A stretch of DNA of 64,000 bases from Chitinasiproducens palmae (GTDB lineage: Bacteria > Pseudomonadota > Gammaproteobacteria > Burkholderiales > Burkholderiaceae), in assembly GCF_900095735.1 (NCBI RefSeq), contig NZ_FNLO01000005.1, forward strand, positions 62,001 to 126,000, given 5' to 3'. The notes below the pieces were generated by a model. It did no database searches and was not told the origin of the DNA. It saw nothing but the letters and a program-made list of their open reading frames with translations. The translations under genes were made by a program, and so were the position numbers. Positions within the stretch are counted from its first letter, which is position 1, and the number at the start of each line of letters is the position of its first letter. Positions 30,031 through 38,162 of the stretch are shown piece by piece.

Positions 30031-31728
30031 TCAGAAGCTTTCCCAGTCGCCGGCCGCGGCCAGCGCCGGCTGGGCCACCCGCTTCGGGGCGGGCGCCGCT
30101 GGTTTGCGCTCGGGGCGTTGTGTGACAGGCGCCGCCGCCACGCTCCGGGTGCTCGCGACGGCCGTTGCCGCGCCCACGGCCCGCGTCGTTTCGCCGACCT
30201 TGAAGACCTCGACCGCGTCGCGCAGGCTGCGGGCCTGCTCGTCGAGCGAGTGCGCGGCCGCGGCGGACTGTTCCACCAGTGCCGCGTTCTGCTGCGTCAC
30301 CTGGTCGATCTGGCCGATCGCCAGGTTCACCTGTTCGATGCCGCGGCTCTGCTCTTCGCTGGCGGCCGCGATCTCGCCGATCACGTCCGTGACGCGAGCG
30401 ACCGCCTGCTTCAGCTCGGCCATCGCCTGGCCGGTGTCGTTGGCATGCGCGGCGCCCGTTTCGACCGCCTGCACCGAGGTTTCGACCAGCGCCTTGATTT
30501 CCTTGGCCGCACTGGCCGAGCGCTGCGCCAGCGAGCGCACCTCGCCGGCGACCACCGAAAAGCCGCGGCCGCTGTCGCCGGCGCGCGCCGCTTCGACTGC
30601 CGCGTTCAGGGCCAGGATGTTGGTCTGGAACGCGATGCCGTCGATCAGCGTGGTGATATCGGCGATGCGGGCCGAGTGCGAGCGGATCTCCGACATCGTG
30701 CCGACCATGCTGTCCACCACGCTCGAACCCCGCACCGCCACGTCGGTCGCGTTGGAGGCAAGGCCCGCCGCCTGCCGGGCGTTGTCGGCGTTGTGACGCA
30801 CGGTGGCACTGAATTCGTCGATGCTCGACGCGGTCTCCTCCAACGACGCGGCCTGCTCCTCGGTACGGCTCGACAGATCCTGATTGCCGGCGGCGATTTC
30901 GCGCGCGGCGACCTGCACCGATCCGACGGTATGTCGTACCGAGGCGACCACTTCCTCCAGTTTGCCGAGCAGGCCGTTGAATGCGACGGCCGTCTGCCCG
31001 AGTTCGTCGTTCTTGTCGGCGGGCGCGCGGCGGCGCAGGTCGAGGGTTTGGGCGAGCGATTGCATCAGGTCGCGCATGCCGTGCAGGCCCTGGCGGATGT
31101 CGCGGTACAGACGTCCGCCCAGCACGCCGGAGACGAGCAGCGTCAGGCCGATCACGATCGCCAACGCGGCCACGGCAAAGTGATACGAGGCGCGGTTCTC
31201 CGCACGCAAGCGGTCGCCAAGCGTCTTGTTGTACGCGTACTGCTCGTCCAGCGCCGCGTTCACCGCCCGCGCGGCCTTGGTGCCGTCGCCGCGCGCGATC
31301 ATCTCGTTCATGCCGGCCGTGTCGTTGGCCGTGGACAGCGCGAGCACCTGGGTACGGCTACGGCGATAGGCCTCCATCGCGGCCTGCTCGGCCTCGACCA
31401 GCTGCCGATCTTGGTCGTCGGCCACCAGTTGTTGCCGGTAATGGTTCAGCGAGCGGTCGAAGTCCGCATCGCTCTCGGCGATCAATTTCTCCATCGCGCT
31501 TTTGCCGGCGGCATCGGACGCCAGCATGTGCTTGTAGACGGCGACGTTGCCGGTCGTGAGCGCCGTGCGGGCGCGGTTCAACTCCACGATGCTCGGCATG
31601 ATGTTTTCCTGCACGCTCTCGAAGCGGTCCTGGCTGCGTTGCAACTGATACAGCCCGAGCCCGCCGACGAAAAGCAGGGCGACCGCGGAGCCGAGCAGCG
31701 CGGTCATCAAACGGTTGGTCAAATTCAT
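30031..31728 (-). CDS. Methyl-accepting chemotaxis protein
   Basis: A 565-residue inner-membrane chemoreceptor. Membrane helices at about 9-30 and 190-210 flank a four-helix-bundle periplasmic sensor domain. HAMP follows, then the signalling domain with the highly conserved tip DITTLIDGIAFQTNILALNAAVEAARAG and GRGFSVVAGEVRSLAQR, plus methylation helices (SSRTEEQAASLEETA). The C-terminus GDWESF resembles the pentapeptide (NWETF) that tethers CheR and CheB. ATG 31728 begins the first helix. The ligand cannot be inferred; no che operon is adjacent, although a distinct cheR-cheB pair occurs at 60.6 kb. Confidence 0.94.
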   Translation of the reverse strand: MNLTNRLMTALLGSAVALLFVGGLGLYQLQRSQDRFESVQENIMPSIVELNRARTALTTGNVAVYKHMLASDAAGKSAMEKLIAESDADFDRSLNHYRQQLVADDQDRQLVEAEQAAMEAYRRSRTQVLALSTANDTAGMNEMIARGDGTKAARAVNAALDEQYAYNKTLGDRLRAENRASYHFAVAALAIVIGLTLLVSGVLGGRLYRDIRQGLHGMRDLMQSLAQTLDLRRRAPADKNDELGQTAVAFNGLLGKLEEVVASVRHTVGSVQVAAREIAAGNQDLSSRTEEQAASLEETASSIDEFSATVRHNADNARQAAGLASNATDVAVRGSSVVDSMVGTMSEIRSHSARIADITTLIDGIAFQTNILALNAAVEAARAGDSGRGFSVVAGEVRSLAQRSASAAKEIKALVETSVQAVETGAAHANDTGQAMAELKQAVARVTDVIGEIAAASEEQSRGIEQVNLAIGQIDQVTQQNAALVEQSAAAAHSLDEQARSLRDAVEVFKVGETTRAVGAATAVASTRSVAAAPVTQRPERKPAAPAPKRVAQPALAAAGDWESF

Positions 31729-31873
31729 TATGGTGGCAAGCGACTGCGGGGATCGAAGACGCCGGACGACCATTGGCCGTTCGACGTGGCGAACCGGCGC
31801 GCACGCCGGACGTACGCGTGTTAACGGCCGTCGCCGCGCTTTCTTGCCCGCACTCGCCATTGTCTTTTTCTAT

Positions 31874-31905
31874 TTCCCACAAATCCCTTATAGCGATTGT
31901 GGGAA
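31874..31905. promoter_or_regulatory. Nine-base inverted repeat upstream of the chemoreceptor
   Basis: TTCCCACAA and TTGTGGGAA form a perfect inverted repeat with a 14-base AT-rich spacer that contains CTTATA/TATAAG. It lies about 150 bases upstream of the chemoreceptor start in the only AT-rich patch of the 388-base gap; a regulator site or overlapping promoter is likely. Confidence 0.5.
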
Positions 31906-32116
31906 TATCTCGTGGTCCGAAACAACGGCACTTGTTGGCGCGGCAAGCTTCCCGCGGATCCGCCGAGGCCGACGCAACGGGCAACGCGGCAGCGAACCTT
32001 GCCGCCCGCCGGGGTGCGCACGCCGAGCCGCATGAGCAGCGCCAGACGCCGCGTATCATGACTCGCATTCACAACGCCGCGCACCGTGTCCGCGCATGAT
32101 GGATTGGGAGAAAACG

Positions 32117-33136
32117 ATGAAAGCCGTTGGATATCACGACAGCCTGCCGATCAGCGACCCGCATAGCCTGCTCGACCTCGACGTGCCCGAACCGACACCG
32201 GGCGAGCACGATCTGCTGGTCGAGGTGAAGGCGGTTTCGGTCAACCCGGTGGATACCAAGGTGCGCCGGCGCGCGGCGGGAACCGCGGACCAACCGAAAA
32301 TCCTGGGCTTCGACGCCAGTGGTGTCGTGCGGGCGGTGGGCGCCAAGACATCGCGCTTCCGGCCGGGCGACGAAGTCTGGTACGCCGGTTCGCTGCAAAG
32401 GCCCGGTACCAACAGTGCGCTGCACGTCGTCGACGAACGCATCGTCGGTCCCAAGCCCGCAACGCTCGGCTTCGCCGATGCCGCCGCGTTGCCGCTCACG
32501 GCAATCACCGCGTGGGAACTGCTGTTCGACCGCCTGCGCGTGCTCGATAATGCGGCGCCGTCGGGCCAGTCGCTGCTGGTGGTCGGCGCGGCCGGCGGCG
32601 TGGGCTCGATCCTGGTGCAATTGGCCCGTCAGTTGACCGGCCTGACCGTGATTGGCACGGCATCGCGTCCGGAAACGCAGGCGTGGGTACGCGAATTGGG
32701 CGCCCACCATGTGGTCGACCACAGCCGCCCGCTTGCCGCCGGCCTGCGCGAAGCCGGCCTGGGACCGGTCGACTTCGTGGCCAGCCTCACGCACACCGAC
32801 AGTCATTTCGAGCAGCTCGCGGAAGCGATCGCGCCGCAAGGCCGTTTCGCGCTGATCGACGATCCGGGCCCGATCGACATCGGCAAGCTGAAGCAGAAGA
32901 GCGTCTCGGTGCATTGGGAATTCATGTTCACGCGCGCGATGTTCGGCACGCACGACATGATCCGCCAGCAAACGCTGCTCGCCGAAGTCTCTCGCCTGGT
33001 CGATACCGGCATACTCCGCACGACTGCCGGCCAGCATTTCGGCGCCATCAATGCGGCCAACCTGCGCCGTGCGCACGAACATGTCGAAAGCGGGCGGGCA
33101 CAGGGCAAGGTGGTGCTGGAGGGGTTCGCACCGTGA
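32117..33136 (+). CDS. Zinc-type alcohol dehydrogenase-like / quinone oxidoreductase family protein
   Basis: A 339-residue medium-chain dehydrogenase/reductase using NAD(P)H. GroES-like N-terminal half: LVEVKAVSVNPVDTKVRR, GFDASGVV, GDEVWYAG. Rossmann half: LLVVGAAGGVGSILVQLARQ (AAGGVGS nucleotide motif). The structural and catalytic zinc cysteines are absent, pointing to the quinone-reductase/ZADH subgroup rather than a true zinc alcohol dehydrogenase. A GGGAGA site precedes ATG 32117. Its stop overlaps the start of the following GNAT gene (GTGA), so the two are translationally coupled. Confidence 0.88.
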   Translation: MKAVGYHDSLPISDPHSLLDLDVPEPTPGEHDLLVEVKAVSVNPVDTKVRRRAAGTADQPKILGFDASGVVRAVGAKTSRFRPGDEVWYAGSLQRPGTNSALHVVDERIVGPKPATLGFADAAALPLTAITAWELLFDRLRVLDNAAPSGQSLLVVGAAGGVGSILVQLARQLTGLTVIGTASRPETQAWVRELGAHHVVDHSRPLAAGLREAGLGPVDFVASLTHTDSHFEQLAEAIAPQGRFALIDDPGPIDIGKLKQKSVSVHWEFMFTRAMFGTHDMIRQQTLLAEVSRLVDTGILRTTAGQHFGAINAANLRRAHEHVESGRAQGKVVLEGFAP

Positions 33137-33693
33137 CCGTGGACCAAGCGCACTTACCCGGCCCGTCGAGCGCACCATCACCGGCACCGACGATCCGTGA
33201 GGCGCAGGACGCGGACATGCCGTCGGTCCAGGCGATCTACGCACATTACGTCGAGCGCAGTCCGTTCACGTTCGAGGAACAGGTGCCGGACCTGGTGGAG
33301 ATGCGACGCCGCCGCGCCGAGGTCGGCGCGGCAGGCCTGCCGTATCTGGTCGCGGAGCGCGACGGCATGGTCGTCGGCTATGCGTACGCCACCCGCTACC
33401 GCCAACGCTCGGCGTACCGCTTCACGGCCGAACACTCGGTCTACGTGGCGCCGGAGCGGCGCGCCGGCGGCGCCGGCCGCGCGCTGCTCGTCGCGCTGTT
33501 ACGCGCTTGCCGGGAACGCGGCGTGGCCCAGTTGATCGCGGTGGTGGGCGGCGGCATGCGCAATCCCGCCTCGCTGGCCGTGCACCGCGCCCTCGGTTTC
33601 GAGATGGTCGGCACGCTCAGCCGTGTCGGCTACAAGTTCGGCGAGTGGCTCGACACGACGCTGATGCAGCGCAGCCTCGACGACCTCGGCTGA
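33133..33693 (+). CDS. GNAT acetyltransferase, phosphinothricin/amino-acid N-acyltransferase type
   Basis: A 186-residue N-acetyltransferase. The catalytic domain begins TIREAQDADMPSVQAIYAHYV and shows SPFTFEEQVPDL, GYAYATRYRQRSAYRFTAEHSVYV, the acetyl-CoA loop RRAGGAGRALL and HRALGFEMVGTLSRVGYKFGEWLD. These are the marks of the Pat/Bar/MnaT group, which acetylate phosphinothricin, methionine derivatives or related amino acids. The GTG at 33133 overlaps the preceding stop (GTGA). The first 22 residues are a Pro/Ser-rich extension, so a later start is possible. Confidence 0.88.
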   Translation: MTVDQAHLPGPSSAPSPAPTIREAQDADMPSVQAIYAHYVERSPFTFEEQVPDLVEMRRRRAEVGAAGLPYLVAERDGMVVGYAYATRYRQRSAYRFTAEHSVYVAPERRAGGAGRALLVALLRACRERGVAQLIAVVGGGMRNPASLAVHRALGFEMVGTLSRVGYKFGEWLDTTLMQRSLDDLG

Positions 33694-33703
33694 GGCGAAG
33701 GTG

Positions 33704-33727
33704 TGGGCTGGGGGCTGGGGGCTGGGG
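33704..33727. repeat. 7-bp G-rich tandem repeat
   Basis: GGGCTGG-type heptamers repeat three times in the short gap between the converging GNAT and proline iminopeptidase genes; the G-runs could form a G-quadruplex on the plus strand. Confidence 0.75.
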
Positions 33728-33766
33728 ACAACGGCTCGGCGCCGCCCCGCACGCGGCTCGGACAGT

Positions 33767-34792
33767 TCAGGCGGTGACGGCGGCGCGCAATGCGGCCGCG
33801 GCCCGATGCAACGCGGCCGCGATGCCCGGTTCGAAGGTCGCGTGCGCGGCATCCTCGGCGATCTCCAGCTTTGCGCCCGGCCACCGGCGCTGCAACGCGA
33901 AGGCCTGTTCGGGCAGACACACCATGTCGTAGCGGCCGTGCACGATGTGGCACGGCAAGTGGGCAATCCGCTCGATGCTGTCGAGCAGCGGCTCCGGCGG
34001 CAGCACCTCGGCCATGTAGTGCCGTTCGAGCAAGGCCATGGCGACCGCGCGTTTCTCGCTCGCGGCGATCTCGGCCTGGCTCGGCTCGGAGGACGGCTCG
34101 GATTCCTGTGCGGATTGCTGCGCGGCTTCCGGCCTCTTCGCCGCCGACGCGTCGGTGGGCGCGCGACGCACCATCGACAGCGTGGCCTCGAAGCGGTTCC
34201 ACGCCACGGCGAGTGCAACGCCGGCCCGGTCGCGTGCGGCCAACGGCGCACCGGTCAGTGCGATCGCCTCTGCCGCGCTCTGCGGACGGCGACCGGCGGC
34301 TTTTTCGATCGCATCCAGAAAGGCGGCGTGTGCGTCCGGGAACACGCGGCGCACATCCCAGAGGAACCAGTCCAGATCCTCGCGCCGTGCCAGGAACACG
34401 CCGCGCAACAGGAAGCCGGTGCACCGCTCCGGATGGGCCAGGCCGTAGGCCAGCGCCAGCGTCGTGCCCCATGAGCCGCCGAACAAGGCCCAGCGGTCGA
34501 TGCCAAGATGCGCGCGCAGGCGTTCGATGTCGTCGACCAGATGCGCGGTCGTGTTGTAGGCGGTGCTGCCAAACGGTTCGGAGCGACCGCAGCCGCGCTG
34601 ATCGAAATAGATCTTGCGCCAGTCGGGCAGGAATTCGCCCCAGCGCAGGTTCAGCGCGCCGCCAGGACCGCCGTGCACGATCAGCACGGCCGGCGCGGCG
34701 GGGTCGCCTTCGGCGCGCCAGTAGATGGCATGACCATCACCGACGTCGAGCATGCCGTCGCTGTAGGCGACGGTTTCGGGAGAAGCGGACAT
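33767..34792 (-). CDS. pip: Proline iminopeptidase
   Basis: Alpha/beta-hydrolase of 341 residues releasing N-terminal proline from peptides. The oxyanion-hole motif is VLIVHGGPGGALN, then DQRGCGRS, the nucleophile elbow GGSWGTTLAL, the acid in HGRYDMVC and the catalytic His in AEDAAHATFEP. It is some 25 residues longer than typical because of a Ser/Glu/Ala-rich insertion (ASAAKRPEAAQQSAQESEPS and following) in the cap domain at about 208-240. It lies 63 bases downstream of ftsI on the same strand. Confidence 0.93.
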   Translation of the reverse strand: MSASPETVAYSDGMLDVGDGHAIYWRAEGDPAAPAVLIVHGGPGGALNLRWGEFLPDWRKIYFDQRGCGRSEPFGSTAYNTTAHLVDDIERLRAHLGIDRWALFGGSWGTTLALAYGLAHPERCTGFLLRGVFLARREDLDWFLWDVRRVFPDAHAAFLDAIEKAAGRRPQSAAEAIALTGAPLAARDRAGVALAVAWNRFEATLSMVRRAPTDASAAKRPEAAQQSAQESEPSSEPSQAEIAASEKRAVAMALLERHYMAEVLPPEPLLDSIERIAHLPCHIVHGRYDMVCLPEQAFALQRRWPGAKLEIAEDAAHATFEPGIAAALHRAAAALRAAVTA

Positions 34793-34855
34793 AAGGGCTC
34801 AGGAAAAAGCGGCGCGGGGCGAGCGCCTCGAACCGGCATTATCGCCGAGGCCGCT

Positions 34856-36658
34856 TCAGCCGGCGCGCCCGGCAGGCACCGCCGGTGGGCGCAGCGCGGC
34901 CTTCGGCGCCGGAGCGGGTGCCGGCGCCGGTGTCGCCGACGCGCTCGCCGCGAGCGGCTGCACGTGGAGATCGGGAGCCACGCCCAACAGATGCAGTGCG
35001 CCCGCGGCAATGTCCGAGAACACCGGCGCGGCGACGGCTCCGCCGTAGTAGCCGCCCTTGGTCGGATCGTCGATGGTGACCGCCACGACGATGCGCGGAT
35101 TGCTCAGCGGCGCGATGCCGATGAAGTTGGACAGATACCGCGCGGCGCCGTAACGGCCACCGACCAGCTTGCGGGTGGTGCCGGACTTGCCGCCGACGCG
35201 ATAACCCTCGACCGCGCTGGCCTTCGCGGCGGCCAGTTCCAGCATGTCGCGCACCGCGCGCGCCGTCTCGGGACGCACGACGTGCTGAGGCACGCCGGGT
35301 TGTCCGCTCAGCAGCGAGACCGGCCGCATCGCGCCGTCCCCCGCGAACACCGTGTAGGCCTGCGCCATCTGCAGCAGCGACACCGACAGCCCGTAGCCGT
35401 AGGACATCGTCGCGTGTTCGATCGGCTTCCAGCGCGCGGCCGGACGCACCCACCCGGCGGCCGTGCCAGGGAACGCCACGCTGGGCGCATGGCCCAGCCC
35501 GAAGCGCTGGAACGACAGCCACATCTCTTGCGACGGCACGCGGTGCATGATCTGCACCATGCCGACGTTGCTCGACTTCTTCAACACGTCCGCGACGCTC
35601 AGGCTGGTGGAGCGCGACACGTCCTTGACCGTGTAGCCGCCGCCGAGCTTCATGCTGCCGCCGAGCGTGTCGACCACCGTGCCGGGCCTGACCATGCCCC
35701 GGTCCAGCGCCAGCGCGACGTTGAGCGGCTTGATCGTCGAACCCGGTTCGAACAGGTCGGTGACCACGCGGTTGCGCAGCTGCTCGCCGCGCAGCTTGCT
35801 GCGCTGGTTCGGTTCGTACGAAGGCCAGTTGGCCAGCGCAAGGATTTCGCCGGTGCGCGCGTCGAGGACCACCGCGCCGCCCGCCTTCGCGCCATGCCGT
35901 TCGACCGCCGCGCGTAACTCGCTGTATGCCAGATGCTGCAGCCGGCTGTCGATGGTCAGCTGCACCGCTGCGCCATCGCGCGGACTGCGCAGCAGCCCAC
36001 GGTCCTCCACGACGCGGCCGAGACGATCGCGGATCACCAGGCGCTGGCCGTTCTGCGCCAGCAACTGCTGGTTCAGCGCTAGCTCGATGCCTTCCTGCCC
36101 CTGCCCTTCCAGCCCGGTGAAGCCGACGACATGCGCCGCCGATTCGCCCATCGGATAGACACGCTGCCACTCCGGCTGGCGGTAGATGCCCGGAATCTTC
36201 AGCGCCGCGATCTCTTCGCCACGCTCGTATGGGAGCTGCCGGGCGAGGAATACGAAGGAACGGGCCGGATCCAGCCGCGCGGCCAGATCCGCTGGCGACA
36301 TGCCCAGCAACCCGGCAAGACGCGCGCGCGTCTCGGCGGGCAGATCGGACGGCACCTCGGTCGGATCGGCAAAGATGCCGGCCGCCCGCTGGCTCATCGC
36401 CAGCAAGCGGTTGTCACGGTCGACGATGCGGCCGCGTGCCGCCGGCACCTCGATCGTGCGCTGCACGCGCTTGCGGCCCTGCTCGCTGTAGAACTGGTTG
36501 TTGCCGACCTGCACCCAGAAGGCGCGCGCGCCCAGCGACGCGAACAGTACAGTCACCACGAAGACGACCACGCGGGACCGCCACGGCGGCAGGCCGCCGC
36601 GATCGATGGCGCTCGACGAGAAGGAAATGCCGCGCTGCCCGTGAAGGCCGAATTTCAT
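34856..36658 (-). CDS. ftsI: Peptidoglycan D,D-transpeptidase FtsI (PBP3-type)
   Basis: Class B penicillin-binding protein of about 600 residues that cross-links septal peptidoglycan. A short cytoplasmic start and one membrane anchor (WRSRVVVFVVTVLFASLGARAFW) are followed by the pedestal domain beginning RGRIVDRDNRLLA. The transpeptidase domain has EPGSTIKP (catalytic Ser, about 305), KKSSNVG (about 362) and GGKSGTTRK (about 490). A Pro/Ala-rich tail ends the protein. ATG 36658 has AAAGGA 11 bases upstream; ATG 36679 without a ribosome site would add seven residues. There are no mra/mur neighbours, so this is a stand-alone, probably second, FtsI copy. Confidence 0.93.
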   Translation of the reverse strand: MKFGLHGQRGISFSSSAIDRGGLPPWRSRVVVFVVTVLFASLGARAFWVQVGNNQFYSEQGRKRVQRTIEVPAARGRIVDRDNRLLAMSQRAAGIFADPTEVPSDLPAETRARLAGLLGMSPADLAARLDPARSFVFLARQLPYERGEEIAALKIPGIYRQPEWQRVYPMGESAAHVVGFTGLEGQGQEGIELALNQQLLAQNGQRLVIRDRLGRVVEDRGLLRSPRDGAAVQLTIDSRLQHLAYSELRAAVERHGAKAGGAVVLDARTGEILALANWPSYEPNQRSKLRGEQLRNRVVTDLFEPGSTIKPLNVALALDRGMVRPGTVVDTLGGSMKLGGGYTVKDVSRSTSLSVADVLKKSSNVGMVQIMHRVPSQEMWLSFQRFGLGHAPSVAFPGTAAGWVRPAARWKPIEHATMSYGYGLSVSLLQMAQAYTVFAGDGAMRPVSLLSGQPGVPQHVVRPETARAVRDMLELAAAKASAVEGYRVGGKSGTTRKLVGGRYGAARYLSNFIGIAPLSNPRIVVAVTIDDPTKGGYYGGAVAAPVFSDIAAGALHLLGVAPDLHVQPLAASASATPAPAPAPAPKAALRPPAVPAGRAG

Positions 36659-36679
36659 GATCGAAGGAGTCCTTTTCAT

Positions 36680-37361
36680 GGGGCCAGCGCCCGACCACTC
36701 GTGACGGTCGGCGATGCCCCGCACCATGCGCCGGATGACGGCGATGCGACGTCTGCCACGGCCGTGTCCTCGCCGGCGCTGCCTTGCCGGTCGACCGTGG
36801 TTCATCGCGATCCATTGCGAACCATCGTGATCGAGCGCAGCGGCGGCGCGGCACCTATTAGGCATCACGACGTCACTGCCGTACCGGCACGATCCGCCTT
36901 CCGAGGCGTCGCTGCCGCCGGATGGCGGCGATGACGCCGGGTGCGATGCCAAGGCAAACGTGGTTCGCGTCCGCGCAGCATCTCACATTATAACGATTAC
37001 TTTCAGAAAGCTTTCACAAACATTCACATTGGCTGGGCGCCACCACCACGTGGAAACGCCCGATGGGACCGCCTCGCGCCGCTCCGATTCCCAGCGCGCT
37101 CGCAATCCAGCGACACCGCTTCGCCGCATGACGCTCGTCACCGCCCGCCGACGTCGCATGGCTCGTCCCACGCGAAGCGCCAGCCGTTCGCGGCCCGGAT
37201 CGGGCCGGCAGGCGATCGTTGCATGACAGCTGTGCGACGGTTGCGTGACGGGTGCGCCACGGTTGCGCGCGCCGGTTCGGCTCCGACGGCGCACGGCACG
37301 ATACCTGCTGCACCGCCAGTCTTAGGTCCGGTTGAGCGGGCCGTTACTGAAAGAGGACAGC
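36680..37361. other. Gene-free stretch between ftsI and the SDR gene
   Basis: About 680 bases without a convincing gene. The notable part is an AT-rich island (about 36978-37030) with CTTTCAGAAAG and the direct repeat CTTTCAC-AAAC-ATTCACA; the rest is unstructured. Confidence 0.45.
37011..37028. promoter_or_regulatory. Possible Pho-box-like direct repeat
   Basis: CTTTCAC and ATTCACA are spaced 11 bases start to start with an AAAC between, the layout of PhoB boxes (CTGTCAT, four A/T, CTGTCAT), but each half has mismatches. It lies 330 bases from either gene. Confidence 0.25.
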
Positions 37362-38162
37362 ATGGCGAAGAAACTGGACGGCCAGGTTGCGCTGGTCACC
37401 GGCGCCAGTTCGGGCATCGGCGCCGCGGTCGCCGAAGCGCTCGGCGCGGCCGGTGCCGCAGTGGCGGTCAACTATCATTCCGACGAAGCGGGCGCCGACC
37501 GCACCGTGGCGGCAATCGCCGCGGCGGGCGGACGTGCGTTCGCCTGCCAGGCGGACGTTGGCGACCCCGAGGCCGTACAGAACCTGTTTGCGAAGACGAT
37601 CGAGCATTTCGAAGCGGTCGACATCGTGGTTGCCAATTCCGGCATACAGAAAGATGCCGCCTTCGTCGAGATGCGCCTCGACGACTGGCGCAAGGTGCTG
37701 GAAACCAACCTCACGGGCCAGTTCCTCACCGCACAGGCGGCGGCACGCACGTTTCTGCGGCAGGGACAGCGCGATGTGTCGCGCGCGCTGGGCAAGATCA
37801 TCTGCATGAGTTCGGTGCACGAAGTGATTCCGTGGGCCGGTCATGCGAACTACGCGGCGAGCAAGGGCGGCCTCGGCATGCTGATGCGCACGCTGGCGCA
37901 GGAACTGTCCGAGCAGCGCATCCGGATCAACTCCATCGCGCCGGGCGCAATCCGCACGCCGATCAACCGCGACGCCTGGGAGACGGAGGAAGCACGCGAG
38001 CGCCTGCTGCGCTTGATCCCGTATGGCCGCATCGGCGAGCCCAGCGACATCGGCAATGCCGCGGTATGGCTGGCGTCCGACGACAGCGACTACGTGGTGG
38101 GCACGACGCTGTTCGTCGACGGCGGCATGTGCCTTTACCCGGGATTCCGAGACAATGGCTGA
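37362..38162 (+). CDS. SDR-family oxidoreductase, glucose 1-dehydrogenase-like
   Basis: Classical short-chain dehydrogenase, 266 residues. Nucleotide-binding TGASSGIG at about 15-22 and the NxG motif VVANSGIQ are present. The catalytic Ser lies in CMSSVHEV and the YxxxK pair in NYAASKGG; INSIAPGAIRTPI follows. The IPYGRIGEPSDIGNAAVWLAS...VDGGM ending matches glucose 1-dehydrogenases. AGAGGA precedes ATG 37362. The stop overlaps the start of the GH15 gene by eight bases, implying coupled production: GH15 would release glucose and this enzyme could oxidise it to gluconolactone. Confidence 0.88.
   Translation: MAKKLDGQVALVTGASSGIGAAVAEALGAAGAAVAVNYHSDEAGADRTVAAIAAAGGRAFACQADVGDPEAVQNLFAKTIEHFEAVDIVVANSGIQKDAAFVEMRLDDWRKVLETNLTGQFLTAQAAARTFLRQGQRDVSRALGKIICMSSVHEVIPWAGHANYAASKGGLGMLMRTLAQELSEQRIRINSIAPGAIRTPINRDAWETEEARERLLRLIPYGRIGEPSDIGNAAVWLASDDSDYVVGTTLFVDGGMCLYPGFRDNG

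Noticed and set aside
36680-36952. Long N-terminal extension of FtsI
   Set aside because: Basic, unstructured sequence before the short cytoplasmic start; class B PBPs begin just before the single membrane anchor.
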